Below are positions 7,223-15,923 of a DNA stretch of 36,543 nt, piece after piece. The position numbers and the translations under genes are program-made. Under the pieces are notes generated by a model. It saw only the letters and a program-made list of their open reading frames with translations. It made no database searches and was not told the DNA's origin. This DNA comes from an uncultured Verrucomicrobiota bacterium (GTDB lineage: Bacteria > Verrucomicrobiota > Verrucomicrobiia > Opitutales > Opitutaceae), in NCBI GenBank assembly GCA_903856725.1, contig CAIOCT010000077.1, positions 1 to 36,543 of the forward strand, written 5' to 3'. Position 1 is the first letter of the stretch; the number at the start of each line of letters is the position of its first letter.

Positions 7223-9991
7223 ATGAAACTGCTTCTGATTGTACTTAGCCTCATCGTTTCTGCAACCGCCCACGAAGTAACCACGCGCGAGCTACGCTGC
7301 GAATATCATCACAATCCGCTCGCCATCGGTACCACCCAGCCCCGCTTTTCCTGGAAAATTAAACCCATCGACCCCGCAGCGCGTGATGTACGACAAGTCG
7401 CCTATGAAATTCAGCTCGCTCATCAAGCCGATGGGTTTGCTCAGAAGCTATTTTGGGGTTCAGGAAAGATTATCTCAGCAGCAACAGATCAAATCGTCTA
7501 TGCCGGCCCCAGCCTCATCCCGAGGGATCATATCATCTGGCGCGTTCGCGTCTGGGAGGCTGGCGGAGAAATTTCTGCTTGGAGTGAACCGGCTTCATTT
7601 GGCGTGGGCCTACTCGAGCAAACAGATTGGACCGCCTTGTGGATCAGCGCGCGAGATGATCACGCCTTTACGACAAAAGAAAATATCAAGAATTTCAGTG
7701 GTGATCCTAAGCGTGGGCAAATTGTGATGACGCCGGCTAAATACTTTCGCCAAGTATTTCAGACTCCCCAGATCGCCCGAGCCACTCTGTATGCCACCGC
7801 ACTCGGAGTTTATACGCTCGAGGTTAATGGCCACCGCGTATCTGACGAACGACTAGCGCCGGGCTGGTCTGCTTATCAACGGCGCATTCATTACCAAACT
7901 TATGATGTCACAAAATTAGTGCGCGAAGGAAAAAATGCGATCGGCGCGACACTCGCAGACGGATGGTATGCGGGCTACCTCGCCTACGGCTTACTGACGG
8001 GCCAAGAAGGGCTCAGCCCCGGCATCGATGGGCGTTATTATTATGGAATATCTCCAGCGATCCGCATCCAGTTAGAGTTGGAACTCACTGATGGGAGTCA
8101 CCAGACCATCATCACAGATCCCCATTGGAAAACAGCGCTCGGCCCGATCACTGAAAGCGATATTCTCATGGGGGAATCCTACGATGCCCGCCAAGAGTTG
8201 CCGGCTTGGTCGACGCCTGAGTACGATGATTCCAAGTGGGCTTTCGCCGTTTGCAAAACTGGCACCGCTTCGAAAATAGAGCCCCACCCAGGAGTGCCGG
8301 TTCGAGCCATTGAGGAAATTGCTGCGCGAACCGTCCACGAACTCAAACCGGGCGTCTTCATCTTTGATCTCGGACAAAATATTTCCGGAGTGGCTCGCCT
8401 CAAGGTGAAAGGTAAATCAGGAGATAAAGTTACCATCCGCTATGCTGAAATTCTTCACCCGGATGGCAGCCTCAGCACTGAAAACCTGCGTAGCGCGCGC
8501 GCGGTGGACACGTATATTTTGAAAGGTGATCCCGCAGGAGAAACTTGGACGCCAGAATTCACTTACCATGGCTTTCAATATATTGAGCTTACTGGTTTTC
8601 CCGGTCAGCCCACCAGCGACGCCGTGACTGGTATCGTAATTCATTCTGACACCCCACGCCACGGCAGTTTCGCATGCTCCGACCCAATGCTCAATCGCCT
8701 CTACCAGAACATCGTTTGGACCCAACGAGCGAATTTCTTCGAAATGCCCACCGACTGCCCGCAACGCGATGAGCGCATGGGCTGGACCGGCGACGCGCAA
8801 ATTTATGTCCGCGCAGCCACCTTCAATGCCGACATCGCGTCATTTTATACTAAGTGGCTGCGGGATTTGAACGACGATGCCTGGGACTATGGGGCCTACC
8901 CTGCCTATGCCCCCCGACCACTCGCTCGCCCTAATGAGCACCACGCAGCCGGCTGGATGGATGCGGGCGTGATTTGTCCATGGACTATCTGGCAGGTTTA
9001 CGGTGACACCCGCGTAATCACCGAGCATTGGCGAAAAATGAATGATTTCATGGAATGGCGTAGAAAGCGGGATCCCCAGTTTAAAGGCTCCAGCGATGAT
9101 TGCGGTTTCGGCGACTGGCTATCGCTCGGCGAAGTGAAAACCCCGATACCTTTTATCGATTTAGCTTATTACGCCTATGATGCCCACTTGATGGCAGAAA
9201 TGGCTCAGGCCACTGGCCAAACGGCGGACGCAGCCAATTACACCGCACTCGCCACCAAGGTCACCACCGCTTTTCAGCAAGCCTATCTACTCCCTGGGGG
9301 GAAACTCAGCATCCACAATCAGTCGGCGTACGCGATGGCCTTATTTTTCAACCTCATCCCCAGCGAACAGCGCGCCGCGAGTGCAGCCCATCTGGCTGAA
9401 CTCATAACGGCCAACGGCAATAAAATGACCACCGGCTTTATCGGCACGCGTCCGCTGTTGCCCGCACTCTCCAGCAGCGGTCATCATAATCTCGCAGGCA
9501 TCCTGATGCAGCAACACGCCTATCCCAGCTGGGGCTATGAAGTAGATAATGGCGCGACCACCATCTGGGAACGCTGGAATTCTTACACCAAAGGAAGCGG
9601 CAGCCATGAGCCAGGCATGAACTCATTTTCCCATTACGCCTTCGGGGCTGTAGCTGAATGGATGATGGCTGACCTCGCGGGCATCGACCACGCATCCCCT
9701 GGATTTGACCACATCAGAATTGCCCCACGCCCAACAGGAACGATTACCCAGGCCGAGGCCTCCATGGAAACTCGCCACGGGCAATTAGCCGCTTCCTGGA
9801 GAATTACCGATGGGGATTTCTTGGCCAACGTTACCGTTCCGCCGAATACCACGGCCGAGGTAACCCTGCCAGTCACAGGCCAAATCCTGGAAGGTGGTGT
9901 GAGTGCCCAAGGACGGCCCGGTATTCGCGAAATTAAAGCCAATCAGCTGACGCTCGGTTCCGGCACCTATCAATTCAGCGCCCGCTACTAA
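7223..9991 (+). CDS. Exported alpha-L-rhamnosidase, glycoside hydrolase family 78
   Basis: The 922-aa product, from ATG 7223, begins with a signal peptide (MKLLLIVLSLIVSATA). An earlier start at 7163 would add 20 residues in front of that signal and is unlikely. The order is typical of GH78: an N-terminal beta-sandwich starting VTTRELRCEYHHNPLAIG (about 18-120), a carbohydrate-binding-like domain (about 155-310, with ATLYATALGVYTLEVNG), the Bac_rhamnosid beta-domain (about 315-450), a catalytic (alpha/alpha)6 barrel and a C-terminal beta-sandwich. The catalytic acidic motif DCPQRDERMGWTGDAQ starts at residue 511, with general-acid candidate Glu517. The second acid is Glu783 in TTIWERWNSY. Both are present, so the enzyme should be active. 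It would release terminal L-rhamnose from plant or algal glycans or glycosides in the periplasm or outside the cell. Confidence 0.93.
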   Translation: MKLLLIVLSLIVSATAHEVTTRELRCEYHHNPLAIGTTQPRFSWKIKPIDPAARDVRQVAYEIQLAHQADGFAQKLFWGSGKIISAATDQIVYAGPSLIPRDHIIWRVRVWEAGGEISAWSEPASFGVGLLEQTDWTALWISARDDHAFTTKENIKNFSGDPKRGQIVMTPAKYFRQVFQTPQIARATLYATALGVYTLEVNGHRVSDERLAPGWSAYQRRIHYQTYDVTKLVREGKNAIGATLADGWYAGYLAYGLLTGQEGLSPGIDGRYYYGISPAIRIQLELELTDGSHQTIITDPHWKTALGPITESDILMGESYDARQELPAWSTPEYDDSKWAFAVCKTGTASKIEPHPGVPVRAIEEIAARTVHELKPGVFIFDLGQNISGVARLKVKGKSGDKVTIRYAEILHPDGSLSTENLRSARAVDTYILKGDPAGETWTPEFTYHGFQYIELTGFPGQPTSDAVTGIVIHSDTPRHGSFACSDPMLNRLYQNIVWTQRANFFEMPTDCPQRDERMGWTGDAQIYVRAATFNADIASFYTKWLRDLNDDAWDYGAYPAYAPRPLARPNEHHAAGWMDAGVICPWTIWQVYGDTRVITEHWRKMNDFMEWRRKRDPQFKGSSDDCGFGDWLSLGEVKTPIPFIDLAYYAYDAHLMAEMAQATGQTADAANYTALATKVTTAFQQAYLLPGGKLSIHNQSAYAMALFFNLIPSEQRAASAAHLAELITANGNKMTTGFIGTRPLLPALSSSGHHNLAGILMQQHAYPSWGYEVDNGATTIWERWNSYTKGSGSHEPGMNSFSHYAFGAVAEWMMADLAGIDHASPGFDHIRIAPRPTGTITQAEASMETRHGQLAASWRITDGDFLANVTVPPNTTAEVTLPVTGQILEGGVSAQGRPGIREIKANQLTLGSGTYQFSARY

Positions 9992-10097
9992 TTACCACCG
10001 GAGCTTACTTTAAGCTCACGGCAGCGATCTGGTTTTATAAAAACCCTAACCAGTAATCGCGGGACCGCAGAAATACCTTTCGGAGCACGAGCTATCT

Positions 10098-10127
10098 TAA
10101 AAAAGGCGCACCCTGCGGTGCGCCTTT
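10098..10127 (-). terminator. Intrinsic terminator for htrA (between convergent genes)
   Basis: AAAGGCGCACC (10102-10112) pairs with GGTGCGCCTTT (10117-10127) around a 4-nt loop. On the minus strand the stem is followed by a T run, as expected for termination of htrA. On the plus strand the tail is weak, though the stem may also stop rhamnosidase transcripts. Confidence 0.85.
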
Positions 10128-10152
10128 GATCTGGCCAAAAAAGTTACCCGGG

Positions 10153-11592
10153 TCAGCGGACCACAAACGTGATGTAACGAAAGGCACCGCGATAATAAAC
10201 AAAGGCTAAATTACGTCCATCCCGGAGCTCGCGCTTGGCCGAAGCAAGATCGGCAACCGGTACGCGATTCAATTGCACAATCACCGCCCCCCGCGGAAAA
10301 ATCTGACTATAGGCAGAACTCTCCGCGACGTCCGTGACTACGAGGCCATCGACGCGCTCATCGATCCGCAATTCCTTGCGCACCTCAGCGTCCAACGCAG
10401 TTACCGACACCCCGGGCAAGAACTCGCCGTTAGCCAAGCTATCATCGGGCAATTTACCCAAAGTAACTTCCTTAGTTTCGACCTTACCACCGCGGATATA
10501 TTTAACGATGATCTTCGTTCCTGGCAACGTCTGAGCAATAATCAGCCGTAGATCATCCCGCGTCGTGACCGCCTTATTATTAATCGCCGTTATCACGTCC
10601 TCTCGCTTCAAACCCGCTTTCGCCGCCGGACCATCTGCCGGATTCAGATCTGTAATGACAACTCCCTTGGTGTCCTTGGAAATGCCGAATCCTTCGGCTT
10701 CATCAGCCGTCAGCGCCTGCGTTTGTACCCCAAGATAACCACGTGAAACCGTGCCCGTCTCAAGGAGACTGCTCATAATGCTGTTCGCCAGATTGATCGG
10801 AATAGAAAAACCGATACCGATATTACCTGAGGAGGTAGAAATAATGGCTGAATTAATGCCCACGAGACGACCACGTGCGTCGATCAGTGCTCCGCCTGAG
10901 TTACCTTGGTTGATGGCTGCATCGGTCTGAATAAAATCCTCATAACCGGCGACTTCTTCGAGAATACCCACCCGGCGCCCAGTAGCAGAAACGATTCCCA
11001 TGGTAACCGTCTGGCCGACACCCAACGGGTTACCAATAGCAAAAACAACGTCACCGACCCGAAGCTTGGCGCTATCGGCCAAGGTCGCAGCTGGTAAATT
11101 TTCCGCATCGATCTTGATCACCGCCACATCTGTCTTGGGATCTGTGCCAATCACTTTGGCGGTGAGTTCTCGTTCATCGTTTAGCAAGACCTTCAACTCA
11201 TCGGCCCCCTCCACCACGTGATTATTCGTAATGATGTAGCCATCCTTGGAAACAATGACGCCAGAGCCGAGCCCACGCTGCGTCTGCTCCCCACCCTTCA
11301 AACCTTGCTGGCGAAGAAATTCTGGCACCTGTTGCCGAACTAGTTTGCTCGAATAAACTGAAACCACAGCTGGGCGAATACTTTCCAGGACATCTGCATA
11401 ACTGGTGACGACCGCTGACTTAATTTCACTGATTGGCGTAGCATCAATCTTCAGGATCGGTTTTTTGACGGAAGCCGCTCCCTTCCCCGCTGCACTGATA
11501 GCGGCAGGCTTATCGGCGGCGGCGAGATTTGCCGCGAAACCGAATGAGCAGATGAACAACGCAACCGCTAGAGCAACCGAGGAGGTTTTCAT
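10153..11592 (-). CDS. Periplasmic serine protease, DegP/HtrA family
   Basis: The 479-aa product has a signal peptide (about residues 1-26) and a trypsin-like S1C domain with the full triad: His125 (ITNNHVVEGAD), Asp155 (DPKTDVAVIKID) and Ser232 (INQGNSGGALID). A first PDZ domain follows at about 285-385 (RGYLGVQTQALT). A second, less typical PDZ-like segment covers about 393-479 and ends in FVYYRGAFRYITFVVR. It lacks a clear carboxylate-binding loop. HtrA proteases degrade or refold misfolded envelope proteins, which fits the position downstream of bamA, skp and prs on the same strand. The gap to prs is 53 bp, so they may share a transcript. No Shine-Dalgarno sequence precedes the ATG. Confidence 0.92.
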   Translation of the reverse strand: MKTSSVALAVALFICSFGFAANLAAADKPAAISAAGKGAASVKKPILKIDATPISEIKSAVVTSYADVLESIRPAVVSVYSSKLVRQQVPEFLRQQGLKGGEQTQRGLGSGVIVSKDGYIITNNHVVEGADELKVLLNDERELTAKVIGTDPKTDVAVIKIDAENLPAATLADSAKLRVGDVVFAIGNPLGVGQTVTMGIVSATGRRVGILEEVAGYEDFIQTDAAINQGNSGGALIDARGRLVGINSAIISTSSGNIGIGFSIPINLANSIMSSLLETGTVSRGYLGVQTQALTADEAEGFGISKDTKGVVITDLNPADGPAAKAGLKREDVITAINNKAVTTRDDLRLIIAQTLPGTKIIVKYIRGGKVETKEVTLGKLPDDSLANGEFLPGVSVTALDAEVRKELRIDERVDGLVVTDVAESSAYSQIFPRGAVIVQLNRVPVADLASAKRELRDGRNLAFVYYRGAFRYITFVVR

Positions 11593-11645
11593 AGAGAGAT
11601 AGTGCGCACATTGACAACCGCCGCAAGGGACGGTTCCACCACAAA

Positions 11646-12593
11646 TCAGAACCCCTTGATTTTAAATAAGCTAGTAACGCTTTCGTTAGTATTGATCCGC
11701 AAAATAGCCTCGCCGAGCAAAGGCGCAATACTCAGTACCGTGATCGGTAAACCACGAGTCTCGATGGGCACTGAATTAGTAGTGATCAACTCATCGATGA
11801 GGCCGCCTTTCAGGCGTTCATAGGCCATTTCATTCAAGACGCAGTGACTCACCGCGGCGCGAATACTCTTAGCCCCATGCGCTTTAAGAATGGTAGCGGC
11901 CGCCGTGAGCGTACCTGCGGTCTCCGTGATATCGTCAACGAGCAGCACGTCACAGCCATCAACTTCCCCGACGATACTCATGGCCTTGACCGTGCTGGAA
12001 CTCGTGCGCTTTTTAGCCACGAGCCCTAAAGAAGCGCCCAGCACATCAGCATAGGCTGAAGCCATTTTCATACCCCCGATGTCTGGAGAAAACACCACCA
12101 AATTGTTAATACGCTGCGTCGCAAGATACTGAAAGAAAACAGGGGAAGCAAAAAGATGATCCACCGGAATATCGAAGAAGCCCTGAATCTGCTGACTATG
12201 CAGATCCATCGTAAGCACGCGGTGAGCCCCTGCTGACATGAGCAAATTAGCCACTAGCTTAGCCGTGATCGGCACGCGCGGTTGATCCTTACGATCTTGC
12301 CGGGCGTAACCATAAAAAGGAATGACCGCGGTAATACGCTGCGCTGAAGCCCGCTTGGCGGCATCAATCATAATCAGCAACTCCATCAAGTGATGATTCG
12401 TCGGCGGACATGTCGACTGAATGAAATAAGCATCTGCCCCGCGAATGTTTTCATTAATTTTCACGAAGGATTCACCATCAGGAAAACAACTCACGGTCGC
12501 ATCGCCCAAGGGGACGCCGATGGACTGGCAAATCTCCTCTGCCAGTGCGCGATTGGATGAGCCAGAAAATATCTTAAGCTTCGTGTCCGTCAT
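11646..12593 (-). CDS. prs: Ribose-phosphate pyrophosphokinase
   Basis: This enzyme transfers pyrophosphate from ATP to ribose 5-phosphate to make PRPP, the precursor for nucleotides, histidine and tryptophan. From ATG 12593 the protein has 315 aa, the usual bacterial length. GCAGG precedes this ATG by 4 nt, and an in-frame extension to 12653 has no family similarity. Signatures are KLKIFSGSSNRALAEEI at the start, CFPDGESFVKI, the ATP-region FYGYARQDRKDQPR, the metal site TMDLHSQQIQGFF, SPDIGGMKMASAYA and the PRPP loop LLVDDITETAGTL. It lies downstream of the skp terminator with a 170-bp gap, so it probably has its own promoter. In many bacteria prs is directly linked to rplY and pth; here they are on the same strand but 7.5 kb apart. 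Confidence 0.95.
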   Translation of the reverse strand: MTDTKLKIFSGSSNRALAEEICQSIGVPLGDATVSCFPDGESFVKINENIRGADAYFIQSTCPPTNHHLMELLIMIDAAKRASAQRITAVIPFYGYARQDRKDQPRVPITAKLVANLLMSAGAHRVLTMDLHSQQIQGFFDIPVDHLFASPVFFQYLATQRINNLVVFSPDIGGMKMASAYADVLGASLGLVAKKRTSSSTVKAMSIVGEVDGCDVLLVDDITETAGTLTAAATILKAHGAKSIRAAVSHCVLNEMAYERLKGGLIDELITTNSVPIETRGLPITVLSIAPLLGEAILRINTNESVTSLFKIKGF

Positions 12594-12760
12594 GACCTGC
12601 TGATTAACGGAGAATGGGGCGAGCGAGAAGGTTATTTTATTTTTTTCTCTCAACCTCTTATTATTTTATGTCACGACGATTAACTTAGCTTGGACATCAA
12701 AAGCCTATGACACTTTAGCGCAAATCCCTGGCCAAAGAAGCAGGCTAGCTATGCGGGCAT

Positions 12761-12790
12761 AAAAAAACCCTGTTCCAGCAAAGAACAGGG
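12761..12790 (-). terminator. Intrinsic terminator after skp
   Basis: GAACAGGG and CCCTGTTC (12768-12775 with 12783-12790) form a perfect 8-bp stem with a 7-nt loop. On the minus strand it is followed by seven T residues (12761-12767). It ends the rplY-to-skp transcript and separates it from prs. Confidence 0.9.
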
Positions 12791-12810
12791 CCGAGAGCGA
12801 GAAACTGGAA

Positions 12811-13464
12811 TTATTTCTTACCTTCTGACTTAGCACCCGTAGTGGGGGCCTTGGAAGCCGGGGCGGCAGCAGCGACTGGCTTGGCTGCAGGGCGGTCTTT
12901 ATTCACTTCTTTCACTACTTCCTCCGTCATGTCGTAGGATGGATCAGAATAAAGCACGCTGGGGATGCCAAAGAGGGTCGGGCCCGATTTATCAACGACC
13001 AAGGTCGCGCCGCGTTGTTTAGCGAGTTCATTAACTGTCTTGGTGATTTCTTCGAGGAGAAGATCGCGGTGGGTTTTGATCCGCTGCTGGAGCGAACGCT
13101 GGGTGTTGGTACGGAAATTCTGCACTTCACCCTGCTTGCGCTGGATATCTTCCATTTTTTTCTGGGCCTCACCCTCTGCTTTGCCGCGAGCTTCAGCGGT
13201 CAAGACGGTGTTCTTGGATTGCTCCATGAGCTCCTTATATTCGTCGACCATTGACTGGCCTTGCTTATTGAGCTCTTCGACCTGTTCTTGAGCTTTTTGC
13301 TCAGCATCGCGAAATTTAGAATTAGCCTCTTCGGTTTTGTAGTGGCTATCGTAAACCTTGGCCATGTCGACGACGACCAATTTCACCGCTGGCTGCGCGA
13401 GCAGAGCGATCGAACTGACGCCAAAAGCGGCCAAGGTAAGGAGGGTGCGGTTCATCTTATTCAT
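12811..13464 (-). CDS. skp: Periplasmic chaperone, Skp/OmpH family
   Basis: The 217-aa product has a signal peptide (about residues 1-23, ending ALLAQ). The OmpH core begins with VKLVVVDMAKVYDSHYK and continues as a long coiled coil rich in Lys, Glu and Gln (about 40-140). The end TKTVNELAKQRGATLVVDKSG matches the family. An Ala/Pro/Lys-rich tail of about 30 residues (AAKPVAAAAPASKAP) is an extension beyond the usual core of about 160 residues. Skp trimers hold unfolded outer-membrane proteins for delivery to BamA, and here the gene lies 20 bp downstream of bamA, a widely conserved pairing. Two nearby ATG codons (13464 and 13455) could serve as start; neither has a strong ribosome-binding site. 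Confidence 0.88.
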   Translation of the reverse strand: MNKMNRTLLTLAAFGVSSIALLAQPAVKLVVVDMAKVYDSHYKTEEANSKFRDAEQKAQEQVEELNKQGQSMVDEYKELMEQSKNTVLTAEARGKAEGEAQKKMEDIQRKQGEVQNFRTNTQRSLQQRIKTHRDLLLEEITKTVNELAKQRGATLVVDKSGPTLFGIPSVLYSDPSYDMTEEVVKEVNKDRPAAKPVAAAAPASKAPTTGAKSEGKK

Positions 13465-13484
13465 AGCGGGATGGATATATGGGG

Positions 13485-15923
13485 TTAGAAACGGGTACCG
13501 AAGGAGAAGTTAAATTGCGTCCCCTTTTTGTTGAATTTATCAGTCGTTAAAGGAATACCAAAATCGAGGCTAAGCGGAGCTCCCGCCACAAAGAGACGGA
13601 GCCCGAAGCCGACGTTATCGTTGTAATCGGCCGGACTAAAATCATAGGCATCTCTGTTGGCAAACCCACCGTCATAGAAAAATGCGAAACGCACGGGTTT
13701 AACCACGTCAAAAGAGTATTCTAAGCTGACGAAGCCATAGGTTTTACCGCCGATCGGCTCACCATTAGCATCCTTGGGCCCAACCGTACGGAATTCGAAA
13801 CCGCGCAATGTTTGCGGGCCGCCCAAGAAGAACCGATCATAAAAAGGCACGTCAGGGATGTAACTAAAACTCTGCGTCTGGAGTGCGCCGACACTATCAA
13901 AATACTCAATTTTCTTAGTCTGGCTTTTCGCACTAGCCCCGAAACTTTCCGTTACACCGACCCGGCCAATCAACGAGATAACCTGTTCCTGAAATTCCGC
14001 GATCGGGAAAAATTTCGAACCACGGAACTCCATCTGATAATAATTATTGTCCCCACCCAGCGGACCACCAGCGACATTCAGTGACAGTGAACCGTAATTA
14101 CCGCGGGTCGTGTTAATCATTTTATCGCGTGTATCCTGGGTTAAACTCAGGCCAATTTTTGAGGTACTTGTCTTACCCGAAGCCGCGATGACCGGTAGGG
14201 GGGCGCCTGACGCGATATTACCAATATCGACAACTTCGTAGACATAAGAGAGGCGACCCTCGAGCCAGTTGAACAAGCGTTTACGCAGATAAACCTCACC
14301 ACCGGTCCGGATTTCTTGGTAATAAGCACTATTATATTCTGAAGTGGTGCGGAAAACCTGAAAACCTAAGGCCAACTCACGCTCGAATAACCAAGGTTCT
14401 TCGAAAGCGAGGACCACCTCACTGCTTTGTGAGCCGATCTGAAAACGGAGTCTGAATTTTTGCCCATCCCCTTGGAAGAAGGACCGCCGATTAAATAAAT
14501 CGAAATTAGATTGGGTGATCTCAGCAAATACCACCGCGCGCTCCAGCGAACTAAAACCAGCGCCAAAAGTAAGGTTACCGGTGCGCGCCTCCCTCACAGA
14601 GATCTTTAAATTACGCCGGCCAGGAATATTTGTCGTCTCTGGGGTAACATTGATGGGGTCTTCAAAGAAGCGGGTATTCTCCAAGCGAAGTTTGCTAATC
14701 TTCAGCATTACCGAGCTAAAAATATCTCCAGGCCCGATCACCAACTCACGCAGAATCACGATGCTCTTGGTCTTACTATTCCCCTCAATTTTAACTGACT
14801 CTACTTGGAATTTTTCGCTCTCATTAATCTGATACTCAAGATCGATATTACCCGTCTGTAAATTGGGTTTACGAACCAAGCGTGCGCGGGTTTCCAGATA
14901 ACCGTCGCGCCCATAAAATTCTTCAATTGTTTCGACATCCTTATCCAATTTTGAAGGAACAAAAACATCCCCCTTCCGCTGCCGCGGCAGAAAATTCAAC
15001 AGCCGCGAGGGGTAAAGCTTATTACCGGTAAAATTAATATCCCCAATTTTATAGCGCCGGCCTTCGTTAACGCGAATAGTGATCACAAGCCGATCAGCTT
15101 TCGGGTAATCAAAGGAAATTTTATCCTCAGCAATTTCGACGTCGAGATAACCTTCCTCCTTAAAATAATCGCGTAGCTTTCCGAGGTCGGTGTCGAATTC
15201 ATCGTCCTTCAACCGCCCACCACCGGTAAGCCAGGAAAACATATTCCATTTTTTAGTCTCAATTTCTTTCCGTAGCTTACGGGCTTTTACGTGATCATTG
15301 CCGATGAAATTGATGGCACTGATGCGAACCTTCGCGCCTTCACGCACCTTAAAGGTGACCGTGGCAAAGCCCGTATTCCGATTCCGATCCAAGCTGAAAG
15401 TGACTTGAGCCTGGTTGAAGCCATTTTTTTGATAGAATTCGTAAATTTTCTGAGCATCATCCTTAATTTGACGTTCATCCAGTGCCCCGTTAGCCACGGT
15501 TTTGATCTCTTTTTGTAACCGCTTGTCCTTGTATGCTTTATTGCCTTCATAGCGCACCCCAAGCACTCGAAATTTAGGGGTTACTTCCAACACTAAATTC
15601 ACCCCATTACCCGTGGTTGTCTCGCGCTTGACCTCAATAAATTCAAATAACCCAGTCTTGTAGAGCGAGCGGATGTCGCGATCAATCAGCGACTCATCAA
15701 GATCAGTATCTTCGCGTAGCGACATATTCGCGCGGACGATTTGCTCATTAACATTGGCCATGCCCACAAACTTGATGGTAACGGTTCCAATGTGAAATAC
15801 CGGCTCAGGCGCTGCAGGCGGTTGGTCTGCCGCAGTTTGGGCTATGGAAAAAGCCCCCCCCGCAAAGAGGGAAATTGACAGAAAGAGAACCCGGAAAATC
15901 GGGTTATGGAGTGAAGTTTTCAA
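13485..15923 (-). CDS. bamA: Outer-membrane protein assembly factor BamA
   Basis: The 812-aa product is the central subunit of the BAM complex, which inserts beta-barrel proteins into the outer membrane. A signal peptide (about residues 1-29) is followed by five POTRA-like domains (about 40-430, for example VLGVRYEGNKAYKDKRLQ and YKIGDINFTGNKLYPSRLL) and a 16-strand-type barrel. The barrel carries the lid-loop motif LRGF at residues 706-709 (consensus VRGF) and ends in the aromatic signal FNFSFGTRF. The start is a TTG at 15923. No early in-frame ATG exists, and the TTG gives a complete signal peptide. It overlaps the 3' end of dnaB by 20 bp, implying coupled translation. skp follows after 20 bp. 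Confidence 0.95.
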   Translation of the reverse strand: MKTSLHNPIFRVLFLSISLFAGGAFSIAQTAADQPPAAPEPVFHIGTVTIKFVGMANVNEQIVRANMSLREDTDLDESLIDRDIRSLYKTGLFEFIEVKRETTTGNGVNLVLEVTPKFRVLGVRYEGNKAYKDKRLQKEIKTVANGALDERQIKDDAQKIYEFYQKNGFNQAQVTFSLDRNRNTGFATVTFKVREGAKVRISAINFIGNDHVKARKLRKEIETKKWNMFSWLTGGGRLKDDEFDTDLGKLRDYFKEEGYLDVEIAEDKISFDYPKADRLVITIRVNEGRRYKIGDINFTGNKLYPSRLLNFLPRQRKGDVFVPSKLDKDVETIEEFYGRDGYLETRARLVRKPNLQTGNIDLEYQINESEKFQVESVKIEGNSKTKSIVILRELVIGPGDIFSSVMLKISKLRLENTRFFEDPINVTPETTNIPGRRNLKISVREARTGNLTFGAGFSSLERAVVFAEITQSNFDLFNRRSFFQGDGQKFRLRFQIGSQSSEVVLAFEEPWLFERELALGFQVFRTTSEYNSAYYQEIRTGGEVYLRKRLFNWLEGRLSYVYEVVDIGNIASGAPLPVIAASGKTSTSKIGLSLTQDTRDKMINTTRGNYGSLSLNVAGGPLGGDNNYYQMEFRGSKFFPIAEFQEQVISLIGRVGVTESFGASAKSQTKKIEYFDSVGALQTQSFSYIPDVPFYDRFFLGGPQTLRGFEFRTVGPKDANGEPIGGKTYGFVSLEYSFDVVKPVRFAFFYDGGFANRDAYDFSPADYNDNVGFGLRLFVAGAPLSLDFGIPLTTDKFNKKGTQFNFSFGTRF

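Noticed and set aside
856-12593. pyrE and prs as one PRPP-related unit
   Set aside because: They are on opposite strands and more than 10 kb apart; the functional link is general metabolism only.
13812-14084. Plus-strand open frame opposite bamA
   Set aside because: bamA is intact on the other strand and this frame has no recognisable domain or start context.
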